A model generated the notes under the pieces. That model saw only the letters and a program-made list of their open reading frames with translations, ran no database searches and was not told the origin of the DNA. A stretch of 64,000 bases of DNA from Nemertoderma westbladi. Its lineage: Eukaryota > Xenacoelomorpha > Nemertodermatida > Nemertodermatidae. Numbering within the stretch: position 1 is the stretch's first letter; each line of letters starts with the position of its first letter. The position numbers were made by a program, and so were the translations under genes. Of the stretch, positions 34,252 through 45,789 are shown in pieces. The DNA lies in contig JAUCBJ010002052.1 of the NCBI GenBank assembly GCA_032718475.1, forward strand, positions 1 through 64,000. Direction: 5' to 3'.

Positions 34252-34266
34252 GAGAGTGACCTTATT

Positions 34267-35411
34267 AGTTACCTTATTAGAAATAGGTTACGCTAACTTT
34301 TTGATAATAGTTTTGAGAAAATAGACCTAAGAGTTATGTTTAGACCTTCAGCTATAGGCCTATTAGGATCATTCTTAGGCTATAAGGACAAAAGCAGCCT
34401 TTTCCGATCTAATGTTGTCTATTTATATTCCTGTGGTAGCTGTCACAATGCCTAATACAGTACAGTACATAGGCAAGACAGTCAGACAACAAACTTGCGA
34501 AAAAATTAGAATTTATAAAGAAATATATTAATATATGAAATAAATAAATAAATGAATAATTGAAATGAAATAAGGTGGATTCTGATAAAAAAAGATTAAA
34601 ATGAAATATATAAAAAAAATAAAAACAACAAAGATAAAAATAAAAAAATGGGAGAGGGGGGAGGGGGTTGGGAAATAGAAATAAAATACAACCAGTGAAT
34701 TACTAGCTGATACCGTAGAGGGCCGCATAGGAAGAAGACTCCATTAATCCAAGACTCCAAGACTCCAAAGAAAACTCCACTCCAGTAATTATAATTTGGA
34801 TGAATTTTGACTCTTTAGGGAGAATTAATGATCACTCTCAATTTTGTATTGGGTTCGAACTCGCATCACAAAATTTGCATTTCAATAAATTTTAAACCAA
34901 AATTGTAACATTACGCAATGCCGTTAGTATTAACAGCGAGTTGTTATTTAGCACTTTACAACTTTAGAGGACATTAGGCCTACAGTATTGTATTGGCCTG
35001 TACAATTAGTATTGTATTGGTGTATTATTATTTATGTAATCTCCCGATAGCGTCAAAGTAAAATTACGCCGTCATGGTAACCACATAAACCATTTACACA
35101 CAAGTACTGTATGTAGTGACAAAAGCGACAAAAATTTATTCTTAATTGCCTGACAGCCAGATAGGCCTACTGCATTACATACCGGTAGGCGGGGTATAGC
35201 TATTAATAACCAGTTGGGCCTAGCTATATTACAGTATTATAACATGGCACCACACGCCACCATAAATATAAGCTAACTTATTTATAACATAATTTATGTC
35301 ATTTTTACATTTATATATACATACAGCAACTAATTTAATTTGTGCAGTTTCTATCACTTATAATATATATACAATCATTTCGTAATGTTTACATTTTGGA
35401 ATAAAACTACA
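34267..35411. other. Non-coding spacer
   Basis: No gene recognised. There are A-rich low-complexity runs (about 34530-34660) and a possible TAGGCCTA-type palindrome cluster near 35160-35230. Confidence 0.5.
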
Positions 35412-35548
35412 TACATACTTGTTGCAAAGTACTTTACAGTGTTCTGATCCTCGTGGCTTTATTTTCACTCACTCCCTAACGTTCGTTCGTGTAACAAAGC
35501 CAATCGGATCATCACACTGTAAAGTGCTACTTTACACACAAGTATGTA
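35412..35548. mobile_element. Hairpin MITE, about 137 bp
   Basis: Arms of about 50 bp are inverted: ACATACTTGTTGCAAAGTAC (35413) pairs with the complement ending at 35547, both carrying CTTTACAGTGT and GATCC/GGCTTT. The loop is about 40 bp. No coding capacity. Confidence 0.75.
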
Positions 35549-37089
35549 AATAGATATTCACGTATAAAACATATTTTAATTTTAGATCTTTTTTTAAAAA
35601 ACAGTGAAAAATACTTAGCAAATTGTTGATATTTTATAGAAAATTTATTTTATTCTAGAAGATTTTACAAAAAGTTGAAAATCATTCTTAATATAGCCAT
35701 CATTAATTAATAATTATTTGATGTACGGAGTTATCCTGCGGAATCATCCGTGTTGGATTGGAATTGTAAGGAGCAGAATTGTGTACATAAAATAATCTAA
35801 TTTGAGATATTAGAGATGAAGAAAATATATTGAGTAAAGTAATAACTCAATATATGTTCTTCATCTTGCGTTTGCTACCATAGATTTGCAGTGGTAGGAG
35901 ACAGATGTGCTGGTTCACATGCTCTGCGATTTTAAATTTTGAAATATAATGCGTTTGATAACACAACAATATAATTATCGACTTTAGGATTATAGAAATA
36001 CACGTGTTCCTACGTGTACGTAGAGAAGGATTATTATATTGACTCTGTTGAATGTGGAATTCTTTGCTATAACCAATATCAAGGAAGTGCAGGTTGCAAC
36101 ATGCGATTACATTGATCCACGAATGGAGGCTACCATGCATAAGTTTCTTACATGTCATACATAATATTAATATTACGTAACACATCATACCATTCGAGCA
36201 TTTGTTAAACAACTACTGTAGTTAATAAATTATAGATTGCTTTTAGATTTGAATTAAGTCTAAAACTTCTAAATCCCATTTCTACATTTAATTAACAATT
36301 TGTTTTATAACATAATAAAATTATAATAGTAAGTTAATATTACCCAAGAAACAATAGTGTTTATTCTTAAATTGTTACTTTTTCGCTCAAATTTACCCCA
36401 AAATCGGGAAAAGTTGCACTTTTTTCCTAGGGAAAAAAAGTACCCATAGGATTGCATTTATTTAAAATTTTAAGATTTTAAAGTAAAATATTTTTGGAGG
36501 AATTTCTTAAATATTATTAAATGTGTTGAAAAAACATAGACGTAGAAAAGGTTTGCACGTAATTTGAGCAAAATCCATGCATGCACTCAAAAGTTATGGG
36601 AAATTTAGTGTTTGCGCGGCGTACTCCAAAACGGAACTCAATATCCAATATTGGTTTATTTAGTTAAGCGGCTCTCTAGTTACGTAATAAATATTCGAGA
36701 ACACTAAATTATTTAACATTGAGTAAGGCAGAATAGGAGTTGAAGGGTACAGTAATTTAAATTGTAGTACTGTAACTATGGAAGCAATATAGTAAAATAC
36801 TATAGATATATATATTTATTTTATAACACTATATCGCTGTACGTTTTATTAAAGAATTAAACAAAAAACTACCAATTTAAGAATAAAATTACGTATTACA
36901 TGGGAAAAAAAACGCAGAACAATTTTTTAAATATTCTCTCGACTCTTATAACCTCGCTGACGCTCGGTAAATCAAATGCCTCGAGAATAGTGAGAAAAAG
37001 TTCTACTTTTTTCCCTTGTATGTAATAAATAATTATTATTTCTGATTCTAGCCAATTTTGTTGACCTTTATTATAATAACTTCAACACC
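35549..37089. other. Upstream region of the hemopexin-like gene
   Basis: AT-rich. An antisense frame of 121 codons (36212-35847) has no recognisable domain and is probably chance. The stretch just before 37090 (CTTCAACACC) gives a good start-codon context. No clear TATA box or CpG-rich promoter was identified. Confidence 0.4.
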
Positions 37090-40000
37090 ATGGCAGATGA
37101 TCATCATATTAATCCAGGTGAGGCTACTCTGTGGAATACATCAAAATCGCCCAAAAGTTAAATTCAAAGTTTTAAATACTTTAACACATAGAAAGCGCCG
37201 ACGGAAAGCTTATTCCTTTTTCTGTGTTTGTTTAATTTTTTTTATTTCAATCATTATCTAATTTAGTTATTTTTTAAAGCTGTTTATGTTTTTACACTAC
37301 TACTACTACTAGGATCGGCATGCTTCATTGCAGCTGCATTTTTAAGAATGCTGTGCCGGCTTATCGACAAAATTGCACCGCCACAACTCCCTATCACCCA
37401 TGACATTTGCTAGATCATTCATATCTTCAAGGCCAGTGTACTTTAAGATGCGTATCAAGAAAGTCATGAGTTGTCCACCATGCCTATTCACTCCATGAGG
37501 CTGCCAAAGCACAAGATTATGCACGGGCTGTTCCTCACGGCGGAACCAATGTCCTGCAAAGCGGAGGCGACTTTGTTCTAGTGTTAAGCTTGGGGGAACC
37601 AATGAGACACCTCCAATGATATATAGTGTCTGGTTGGAGATGTGTGCATTGCACTTGACACAATGAACCCGGCGCAGCATTCTTGTGAATGTGCCATCCA
37701 AAGATTTGGTGTCCTCAGCAGTTAGAGCCCAGCATGGACTCCCATAGAGGAGTACTGGAACTACTGCTGCTCTAAATAATCGGACCTTAAGTTTCCGATT
37801 AATTCTCTGTGACTTCCAAATCCTGGGAAGCCTATTCAAGGCTGTCCATGCCTTTCCCTTACGTATTCGAAGATCCTCACCTGACTTCCGGATCCATGAT
37901 CCCAGGTAACAGAAGTCGTCTACATGCTCAAGCCTTTGAGCTTATGCTCATCCGGTCAGAGACTTGCTGAGGACTTTCAAAGTTAACTGTCAAAATTTTG
38001 GTCTTTCTGGAGTTAATAAAAAGACCAACACTAGAAGCAGCATGTTCTAATGAGCTGAGGAACCGTTGGGCTTCCTCTAGTGATTCTGAGAGTACTCCTA
38101 AGTCATCAGCAAAGTCTAGATCAGTTAGGTACTTGGCAGGATTTCCTCGACTTCTGGAGCCAGTAGGTGGAGTTATCATCACCCCATCATCATTATGATG
38201 ATCTAAGGACATGCGTAGAACATAGTTAACCACAATTATGAACAAGAATGGCGCAAGTGTGTCTCCTTGGAGGACTTTCAAATTTCACAGTAGACACAAA
38301 TGTTGACGAACCATCATATACTGATCTGATGTTTATATTGAAAAATATCGAGACATGAAAAATATCGAGAGTAAAAATAACTCGAGTAAAAATATCGAGT
38401 GGTGAAAAATAACGATAATATCGAGAGTTCAAAAAATATCGAGAGTAAAAATATCGAGAGTAAAAATATCGAGAGTAAAAATATCGAGTGTTGAAAAATA
38501 TCGAGAGTAAAAATATCGAGTGTTGAAATATATCGAGAGTAAAAATATCGAGTGTTGAAAAAAAAATATCGAGAGTAAAAATATCGAGTGTTGAAAAATA
38601 CCGAGTGTTGAAAAATATCGAGACTAAAAATATCGATAGAAACAATTTTTTAAAATAAGGGTTGTATGATAATTTTTTTTCCTAAAAATGTTCTAGAACA
38701 AAAAAATGTGTTCTAGAACAAAAAATATTTATCAATATTGGTAGCTTACACGTGTTCTTAACTTTTATAAAAATAAGTAGAAAATACTAGCTATTTTAAA
38801 AAATTTAAAATGTGATCTAAAACTAAAAAATGTGTTCTAGATCAAATTAAAAATTCTAATTTCATTTTAATTTTTCCTAATTTTGATATTTTACCAAAAT
38901 TGATAGCTAGCACTTCTTCTATAATATTTATTAAAAAAATAGCAAAAAACAGCTAGTATAATAAATCTGGTGAATGGGTATCCAAGGTGTATTAATGCCA
39001 TTTATTTGCACTTGCACTGTTGTAACCCATGCACTGCAATATTGTCCCATAATTTTAAATAAAATGCTCAAGCAAAATGCAATACTTTTACTCTCGATAT
39101 TTTTCAACACTCGATATTTTTACTCTCGATATTTTTACTCTTGATATTTTTCAACACTCGATATTTTTCAACGCTCGTTATTTTTACTCTCGATATTTTT
39201 CAACACTCGATATTTTTAATCTAGATATTTTTACTCTCGATATTTTTCAACACTCGATATTTTTACTCTCGATATTTTTACTCTCGATATTTTTCAACAC
39301 TCGATATTTTTACTCTCGATGTTTTTCAACACTCGATATTTTTCAACACTCGATATTTTTCAACACTCGATATTTTTACTCTCGATGTTTTTCAACACTC
39401 GATAATTTTCAACACTCGATATTTTTCAACACTCGATATTTTTACTCTCGATGTTTTTCAACACTCGTTATTTTTAATCTCGATATTTTTACTCTCGTTA
39501 TTTTTACTCTCGATATTTTTCAAGTCTCGATATTTTTCACCATTACCAATCTGATTGCTGCAATAATTTCATCAGGAATCCCACATATGAAAGTATGCTG
39601 AACATACGTGAGTGAGACTGAATCAAAGGCCTTGAAGAAGTCAACAAAGATAACAGCCAGATGCCTGTCTTTCTTTTTTGATAACTTATCCTTCGAAGTG
39701 CCAAAATGGGCTCCATGGTTCCACGACCTTTACGGAACCCATTCTGATTTCCACGGAGCAGTCTCTCAATGGGATCCCTGATGCGATTTAATAGAATTCT
39801 ATTGTATAGCTTTGCAGCAATCGAGATCAATGAGTTTCCCCGTAAAGAACCATGGAGTGTTAGGTTGCCCTTCTTGGGAACTGGCATCAACTTATTTGTT
39901 TTCATTTCTTGTGGGACTCTTGTTGTTCTGTACATGTCTAATATGATGGGATAGATGAGCTTTAAACACTCAGGTATTTTAAAGGCCATTTTTTTAAAGA

Positions 40001-41104
40001 ATATTTTTACACAAATTCCCATCGTACTCATATTAACATATTTTTATACATAAATATTACTCAATAATGCGATATATTATTGTAAATTTACTATTATTGT
40101 AAATGTATTAATGACACTAAGCTAGGTTTAAAATGCAGTTGAGTAAATATTGTTCATCTCAGATTTCTGAATGAATACCGTAGTGACGTTCAACTGTACA
40201 GCCTGTTCAACTGTACGCCTTTGCCAGTGGTCTCATATTGAAGAGTAATGTAAACAGCATAGGGTCCTCCAACTACGAAATGGCAAGGCATGGTCTCCAA
40301 TCAATAAATTATTAAGTGTATAGAAATCACCTGGAAGCAAACCTTCTTTTGAGGGTAAATTTATTCTGGCTGCAGCAGTAGAGCCTTTTCTATATAGCTG
40401 TCCCTGGTGGACCGGATCCCTTGGTGGTGCAAACACCACTGATGCACCACTGCACTGGTGCAGGTACACCTAACAAAATGAGATTTCTCTGCGAGACAGG
40501 GGGGGGGGGGGGGGGGGGGAGGGACTAGACGCAAAACCCGCCTTGCCGAATTAATATCTCGCCTCAATGTTAAATTCTCAATTTAGGGAAAGGAGCAGTT
40601 TACAGTGGCACGTACAGTTTACGGTTTTATTTTTTAGAGTAATCAGCTGTTATTTGCGTCGAACTTCCCCAGGAGAGGGATGAATTTTTATTGCGTCCAG
40701 TTCCCCCCCCCCCCCCCCCCCCTATCTGAACCCAGCACCACCCTACAGGCACGATGAATAAGACTTACCGGCCATTACATAATTCATATATGTATACCGT
40801 TGGTTCACCACATCAATGCGTCCTTTCATACTGCCCAGCACTATGCAGTAGAGTGCAATGCTATTAAAATAAATCGTTCAGTCGATACAATGGTTAATAT
40901 GTTATTATAAATGTTATTGCTATTAAAAGTCCATGAAAAGTACAAAAATTACTGATTTAACATCTGAGTATGGTGAGTCCCAATTGGGTTCTGTTTTAAC
41001 CCGTTACCTTGAATTCAAATCTCTTGCAAATCTCAATCATATTCGAACCTATGGTCACTAAATGAGTCGCAATTTCCTCTGCGAGTATAAGTTTTAGTAA
41101 CTTT

Positions 41105-41136
<32 letters not shown>

Positions 41137-44100
41137 TTTATATATAACTTTTATTCATTAAAATTCATAGTTACAATAACACATGAGGCAGTCTACATAA
41201 GGAGTAGACTGATAATTAAAATGAATATTGAATAAGCGTGGCAGGGCCAAAGTGGTGCTCAACAACACTTGTACGTACAGTAAGTAATCTAATTTAATAT
41301 ATAAAAATAACAATTTACCTGTTTTCTTTTTTTACCCTTGACTTCTAGTTCATGGGGGATCGCACAAAATAAGTGGTCAGGTAATAATCGCAGTATTCTT
41401 GATCTAACGGTCGAATGAAACATAATTTTTAGAGTTTAATTTTAAGTATTTAATTTATTCAATTGTTTACATCCCTATAGCTTGTATGCATCTTGTTGCT
41501 GGATGGTGGGGTAGCTCAGCTGTGGTATGTCCGGCTGTCCGGTACATAGCCAGACATCTGTAGCCCGTAGGCTAAGGTAAAAGTGGGTGCTGGAGTAACA
41601 CAACCGGTCCGTATAATATCCAGAATGAATGATAGTGATATATAGGCCAGTGCCCTAAACAGTAAAGAGGATAGTGAAATATACATATCTATACAAAGCT
41701 GGTTGAGGGCCGGGCTTACACTCCATTGGTTGTAGGTTCAGCCCTGCCAGGGTTCACTCAGCCTTTTATCCACTGGTATCGATAAAATTTGGACCAGTTG
41801 AATTACTGGGAGCAAAACATGGGTTAGGAGTAGCGCCCGCCAAAGGTGGGCGCTATCGAAAGAGTTGCCTTGGGTCGCCTCCGACATTGGCCGACTTGCT
41901 TGCTTACTTCTGCACACACACCCCGTTCTACATGAAACAAACATTTAAATTAATATCATCAATATAACTTCTTTACAGTTAGTTATACCGACCCCTTACC
42001 GTCTCACATAGCAACCAACTTAACTTTCAATTCAAATGAAACCTAAGGACAAACTGAGAAGAATAATGTCTCTGTTTCAGTCATGTGAATATATCTATAT
42101 ATATATATATAGTTGCACTGCTTTTATATATAAATATTAAGAAGCCCCTTGGTGCACCCATTTATTAGACAAAGTGTTTATGGAACCAACGGATAATTAA
42201 TTAATATTTAATTAACATAACTTCGCGGTGCTTTATGTTGATTGCGCTAATTTAGGCGAATTTCAGAATAAAATTTACAATTAATACAATTAATTAATTT
42301 TCGCTTCATTTTCTATTTATTCAATTTCAGAGGATGAGGACTTTCACAGCAATATTAATGCTATATGCCGGGCGCGATCCAACGATGATCTTTACATATT
42401 CAAAGGTATGTATACTGTGAAACGAAGTAGGTTTACAAATAAATCGTTTGCTTAGAGGGCCATTTGATAATACGGAATAACTACAAAAATGTGTACAGAA
42501 ATCTCAGAACTTACAGTATAACTTCTTGATCGCCAGATATTGGATTAGAAATATGGAGAAAAATCAACATTTTTTATTATAGGATTAAAAGTAAGAGTAT
42601 TTTTTACGCTTTGTACTGTATTGGAAACAGTTGCATTTCAGATTTACTGTCGTTACGTGAAGTTCATTACTTATAAAACCCAGATTATCGCAATTCTTCA
42701 ACGTTCTTCTCCCTAATATTTCTAAAAGATAAGCAGTTGTTCGGTTGCAGTTGCAATATTATTAGAATTAGTAGTTATATTTTGTGAAAAATTAGTAATG
42801 TAAATTATAATTACGAAATGTAGGCGAAAAAACAACATAATATTTTCATTGGGGTCTGAATGTATGAAATGCCTACAAAAACACATATTTATTATTATAT
42901 CGAATCAAATTTTTAAATAATTGAATTACAAATATTTAATGCTGTGGTCGGGTTTCGAACTCAATAAATAATAACCAAAACTCCTGCGCTCTGCCACCTG
43001 AGCTAATTTTCCCACTATCTATCACCAATTTACAAATAGATGGCACTGTTTTCTACAAATTTTAGCTCTATTATCAAGAGGTTTTCTCAAATGAAATAAT
43101 TATTTTGTCCTGGGGTCCTTCTTTATCAAGGAAATTGTTTGCACATTGATTCTTCCCTGTTCATAGTTGCTGGGTACTATATATACTGCTAAGACCTCTT
43201 GTTGTGAAATTACTTGCTGGAATATAGATGTAGTGGGAAGGAAATACATCCAGCCTGTTGATCTGGATAGTAGATGTAGAGGGAAAACCACAGGTTCAAT
43301 TGCAGGAGCAATATTTTCTGATCTGTGTTGAATATGAGAATCCATGAATGGTGTCCAGAGATCTGCTGCAATAGGAATTTATCTGCCGAAAACCTCCGAA
43401 TGTGAAAGTCATAATCTGTAATGAATAAATTATCAAGGGTATGGAAAATATCCGGTATTTTCTGAAGGTCATATTATTACAGGCAGCAAGTATAAGGGAT
43501 GAGTATTGGCGGCAACTTCAATCATAGCATTGATCAGGCGGCTGTGCGTGTGCAGTGCAGTGAGCATCATCTTGGGCAGCCGGTCTGGGTGGGCAGAGAA
43601 AATGTGGCGATTACAAGGGTCTCCTAAAAGACACCAGTCCTGATAATTCAGATTAATTTGGGGATTTACATCAATTCCTATATGTAAAGGAAAGGAATTA
43701 ATTATGAAGGTACTAAATAAAGCATGAGATAATTAAACTATTATCATTCATTGCAGGTGAAAATCTTCTAAAGGTGGATAGTAATGGATGGATTTGTGAA
43801 GGCTACCCCAAACGAACTGCAGATGAGTTCACTAACTGTCCAGAATACATAACAGCGGCCTACTTCAGCAAACCCTGCCCCGAGCTGGTTGCTAATGGAC
43901 AAGCAGAAGCTACAGAGTTGAGTTCGATCTCTAATACTGTTTCATTGTTCTAAGTGTTAATTTAAATGTTTGAATCCAATAAGCTAGCAGTGTATAAGAT
44001 GGAGTGAAAAAATTGGAAATTTAATTTTATACAATCAAATTGTCTAAGAGAATGAGAATGAGCAATAAACATAGACAACATCTTAACAAGATTTTGGAGC

Positions 44101-45789
44101 TTTGTTGAGAGGGGGTCATTTTGCTAAAATATCATTGCAAAAATAAAATGTTGATATAATTCTTGGTAGGTGGTGTGACTCAGATTAGCAATAATTATAT
44201 ATAATAAGAAGAATATACCATACCTTCATAATTTTAATATTATGAACAAGAGTCACCAGTTTTGCTGATCATACTTTTCAATAACCTTTCCTGAGTCAAT
44301 TGGCACCATTCCAAGATGTATGGCATCATTCTGCTAACTTTATTGAGGGCCATGGCAGAATGTGCTCAATAACATCCTTTCCTTTCCTCGACTTATAATT
44401 ATGCTTGAACCACTGTTGCAGTTCAACCCAGATGATGATATCCTCATGCAAGTCATACGCATTCTCTCGGGACACCTTTAGCACAGACTCAAGTGAGTTG
44501 ACCTTCGCGGTGAAAAGTACATCTTGAGAGTGAGCACACTTGAGGGAGGTGAAAAGTTATATGACAGATCATGGCACACACTGTCAATTGAAGGAATAAA
44601 CACCGCATGGTGGTTGTACTCCACTGTGGTTGATGCATCAACTTAAGACTGATGCATTTGGTTCTTCACTCTGTGCAGGATGTTGATAAGCTCAGCATCA
44701 ATGGGGTACACGACTCAAATTCAAAACCAGATTAATTAGATGCAATAATATCACAGAAACACAATGGCGTTTACAGAATTCAATCAGATGCTAAAATAGC
44801 CGAGATGTTTGTGTTTTCAGTTTAAAAATTATTCAAAATATGAAAACGATCTGTGATTGGTCGTGACGTCACTATAAGCCTCCGAATTCCATTTATATCA
44901 ACATTCAGATAGTTAATACTATCTTTGTATAAATTTGGGCAGTTTGTTACTGCAGGACTGCTATATTCTGTACTCTCCGTTCGCCATATTCGCTAGTTCT
45001 TGCTGTTGTCCCGGGTACTCTCCGTTCGCCATATAAATAAACAAGTATGCAGTGCTGGAAAGCTTGTCCTTGTACCGGTAACTGCTGAACTGTACTACAG
45101 TACTAATGTAGGCTACATTAGTAGCCTACATTTAGTCGCTCACATTAAGGCTACATTAGTAGCCATTAGTAGGCTACATACTGCTACATTATGTAGCAGT
45201 AGTACCTGTGTAATAAACTGCCTAATTTGTACTGTAATTTACACAAAGATAGTATTGGGTATCTGACTGTTGGTAACAATGGGTTCCCGAGGCGTATAGT
45301 GACGTCACGACCAATCACAGATCGTTTTCATATTTTGAATAATTTTTAAACGGAAAACACCAATATCTCGGCTATTTTAGCATCTTATTGAATTCTGTAA
45401 ACGCCATTGTGTTTCTGTGATATTATTGCATCTAATTAATCTGATTTTGAATTTGAGTCGTGAACCCCATTTGGAAAACCCAAAACCATAAAAATTTTCA
45501 ATTAATTAATGTTAAATGTCCGCATTTTATTTCAAATACTCCCTGTCGTTTTATTATTTGCAGCATCCTATACTTGGTCGGTGAAGGATTTAAGAAATTC
45601 TATGACGCGGAATTCAAAATGGTATTAAATGAGGATCTAAATCCGTTCTTTCAACCCGCTGGCCTGGACCCTAAAACCATTAGTGCAGTCGCTTATTACC
45701 ATGGAGACGGTATGCATGATGGTGACGCAGTCAAGTACAACGTCGTTGCAGTGAATATGAAGGCTCCGAACCCTAAGACTGGAGGTTAA
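37090..45789 (+). CDS. Hemopexin-repeat protein, four-exon model
   Basis: Exons: 37090-37117, 42331-42405, 43757-43916 and 45564-45789. Together they make 489 nt, exactly 163 codons with a terminal TAA. Donors are CAG|GTGAGG, AAG|GTATGT and AGA|GTTGAG (weak); acceptors are TTTCAG, TTGCAG and TTGCAG. Phases agree at every junction. The product (162 residues) starts MADDHHINPE and has two hemopexin-like blades: NINAIC...DLYIFKG...YPK...ITAAY, then DILYLVGEGFKKFYD...TISAVAYY. Hemopexin blades bind proteins, metals or haem in a beta-propeller; full propellers have four, so this is a half-size protein or a partial gene. There is no signal peptide, so a cytosolic location is likely. If the weak third donor is not used, exon 3 reads to a stop at 43951. 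No gene symbol is justified. Confidence 0.62.
37296..38330 (-). mobile_element. RTE-like LINE in intron 1, 3' segment
   Basis: The minus strand encodes VLQGDTLAPFLFIIVVNYVL and FADDLGVLSES (frame 38281-37928), then the C-terminal region (37839-37342), with a small deletion near 37930. The 3' tail is (AGT)n, seen as ACTACTACTACTACTAG at 37296-37312. It continues beyond a foldback insertion at 39549. Confidence 0.87.
38331..39548. mobile_element. Foldback element with minisatellite arms, inserted in the LINE
   Basis: The left arm (38331-38640) consists of AAAAATATCGAGAG/AAAAATATCGAGTGTTG units, and the right arm (39085-39548) holds the same units in inverted orientation, with about 440 bp of AT-rich DNA between. 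Both outer ends share TGAAAAATATCGAGAC in inverted form. ATCTGAT flanks the element directly (38324-38330 and 39549-39555). Removing it and one repeat copy makes the LINE reverse-transcriptase frame continuous, which confirms the boundaries. It has no coding capacity. Confidence 0.85.
39549..39995 (-). mobile_element. RTE-like LINE in intron 1, 5' segment
   Basis: The minus-strand frame from 40031 to 39543 holds the reverse transcriptase fingers and palm start: MPVPKKGNLT, LISIAAKLYNRILLNRI and GNQNGFRKGRGTMEPI. It joins the segment at 37296-38330 once the foldback element is removed. It is truncated upstream and contains frame damage after the ALRRISYQK stretch. Confidence 0.85.
39996..40498. 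other. Intron 1 sequence between the LINE and the MITE
   Basis: No gene. Sequence around 40290-40350 (AATAAATTATTAAGTGTATAG) weakly resembles 43415-43460, suggesting a shared, unnamed repeat. Confidence 0.4.
40499..40722. mobile_element. Poly-G-ended MITE, copy 2
   Basis: A G run (40499-40519) then GGGACTAGACGCAA opens the element, and TTGCGTCCAGTT then a C run (40703-40722) closes it. The body, including TGTTAAATTCTCAATTTAGG and AATCAGCTGTTATTTGCGTC, matches the copy at 13981-14236. GAGACA precedes and TATCTG follows in both copies. Confidence 0.82.
40723..41499. other. Intron 1 sequence with a (TA)n tract
   Basis: No gene. A (TA)n microsatellite lies at about 41107-41146. Nothing else identifiable. 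Confidence 0.5.
41505..41940 (+). mobile_element. Probable tRNA-derived SINE(s)
   Basis: The first block has an A-box-like GGGGTAGCTCAGCTGTGG (about 41510). The second (from about 41698) has GCTGGTTGAGGGCC and a B-box-like GTAGGTTCAGCCCTGCC, followed by GGGTTCACTCAGCC and TATCGATAAAATTTGGACCA, a body layout common in invertebrate tRNA-SINEs. Exact ends and target duplications were not found. One composite or two adjacent elements are both possible. Confidence 0.5.
41941..42330. other. Intron 1, final part before exon 2
   Basis: AT-rich, with a (TA)n run near 42090-42110. It ends in the pyrimidine-rich acceptor of exon 2. Confidence 0.5.
42331..42405 (+). CDS. Hemopexin-like gene, exon 2
   Basis: 75 nt between CAATTTCAG and GTATGT. 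It encodes the start of blade 1, including INAICRARSNDDLYIFK, the usual 'A...LYIFKG' hemopexin signature completed by exon 3. Confidence 0.7.
42406..43756. other. Intron 2 of the hemopexin-like gene
   Basis: No coding frame supported; an antisense frame of 81 codons (43345-43100) has no domain. Around 42948-43010 a TGGTCGGGTTTCGAACTC motif followed by TGCCACCTGAGCTAA resembles an inverted tRNA-like head, possibly an old SINE. Confidence 0.45.
43757..43916 (+). CDS. Hemopexin-like gene, exon 3
   Basis: It starts after CATTGCAG and completes blade 1 (GENLLKVDSNGW, then GYPKRTADEF and ITAAYFSKPC). The chosen donor at 43917 (GTTGAG) is weak, but gives the phase that joins exon 4 and places an aspartate before ILYLVGEG. 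An alternative reading continues to a stop at 43951-43953. Confidence 0.65.
43954..44700. other. Intron 3, first part
   Basis: No supported gene. Moderately AT-rich sequence without clear repeats. Confidence 0.45.
44701..45470. mobile_element. 770-bp element with 176-bp inverted arms
   Basis: The left arm 44701-44877 (ATGGGGTACACGACTCAAAT...) and right arm 45294-45470 are inverted copies with only scattered mismatches. Both arms contain the palindrome GTGACGTCAC and CCAATCACAG. The interior has GTAGGCTACATTAGTAGCC palindromic repeats (45100-45190) and the motif TCTCCGTTCGCCATAT twice. No clear target duplication or transposase. It lies in intron 3, close to exon 4. Confidence 0.82.
45564..45789 (+). 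CDS. Hemopexin-like gene, exon 4
   Basis: It starts after TTATTTGCAG and encodes ILYLVGEGFKKFYDAEFK and KTISAVAYYHGDG, a second hemopexin-like blade, then a short lysine/proline-rich tail and TAA. Codon composition and conservation-like patterning stand out from the flanking AT-rich DNA. Confidence 0.7.

Noticed and set aside
35847-36212. 121-codon antisense frame as a gene
   Set aside because: No domain, no splice-site context and no compositional signal separating it from surrounding AT-rich DNA.
38226-39601. Open frames with RYFYSRYF-type repeats
   Set aside because: They are translations of the foldback minisatellite arms.
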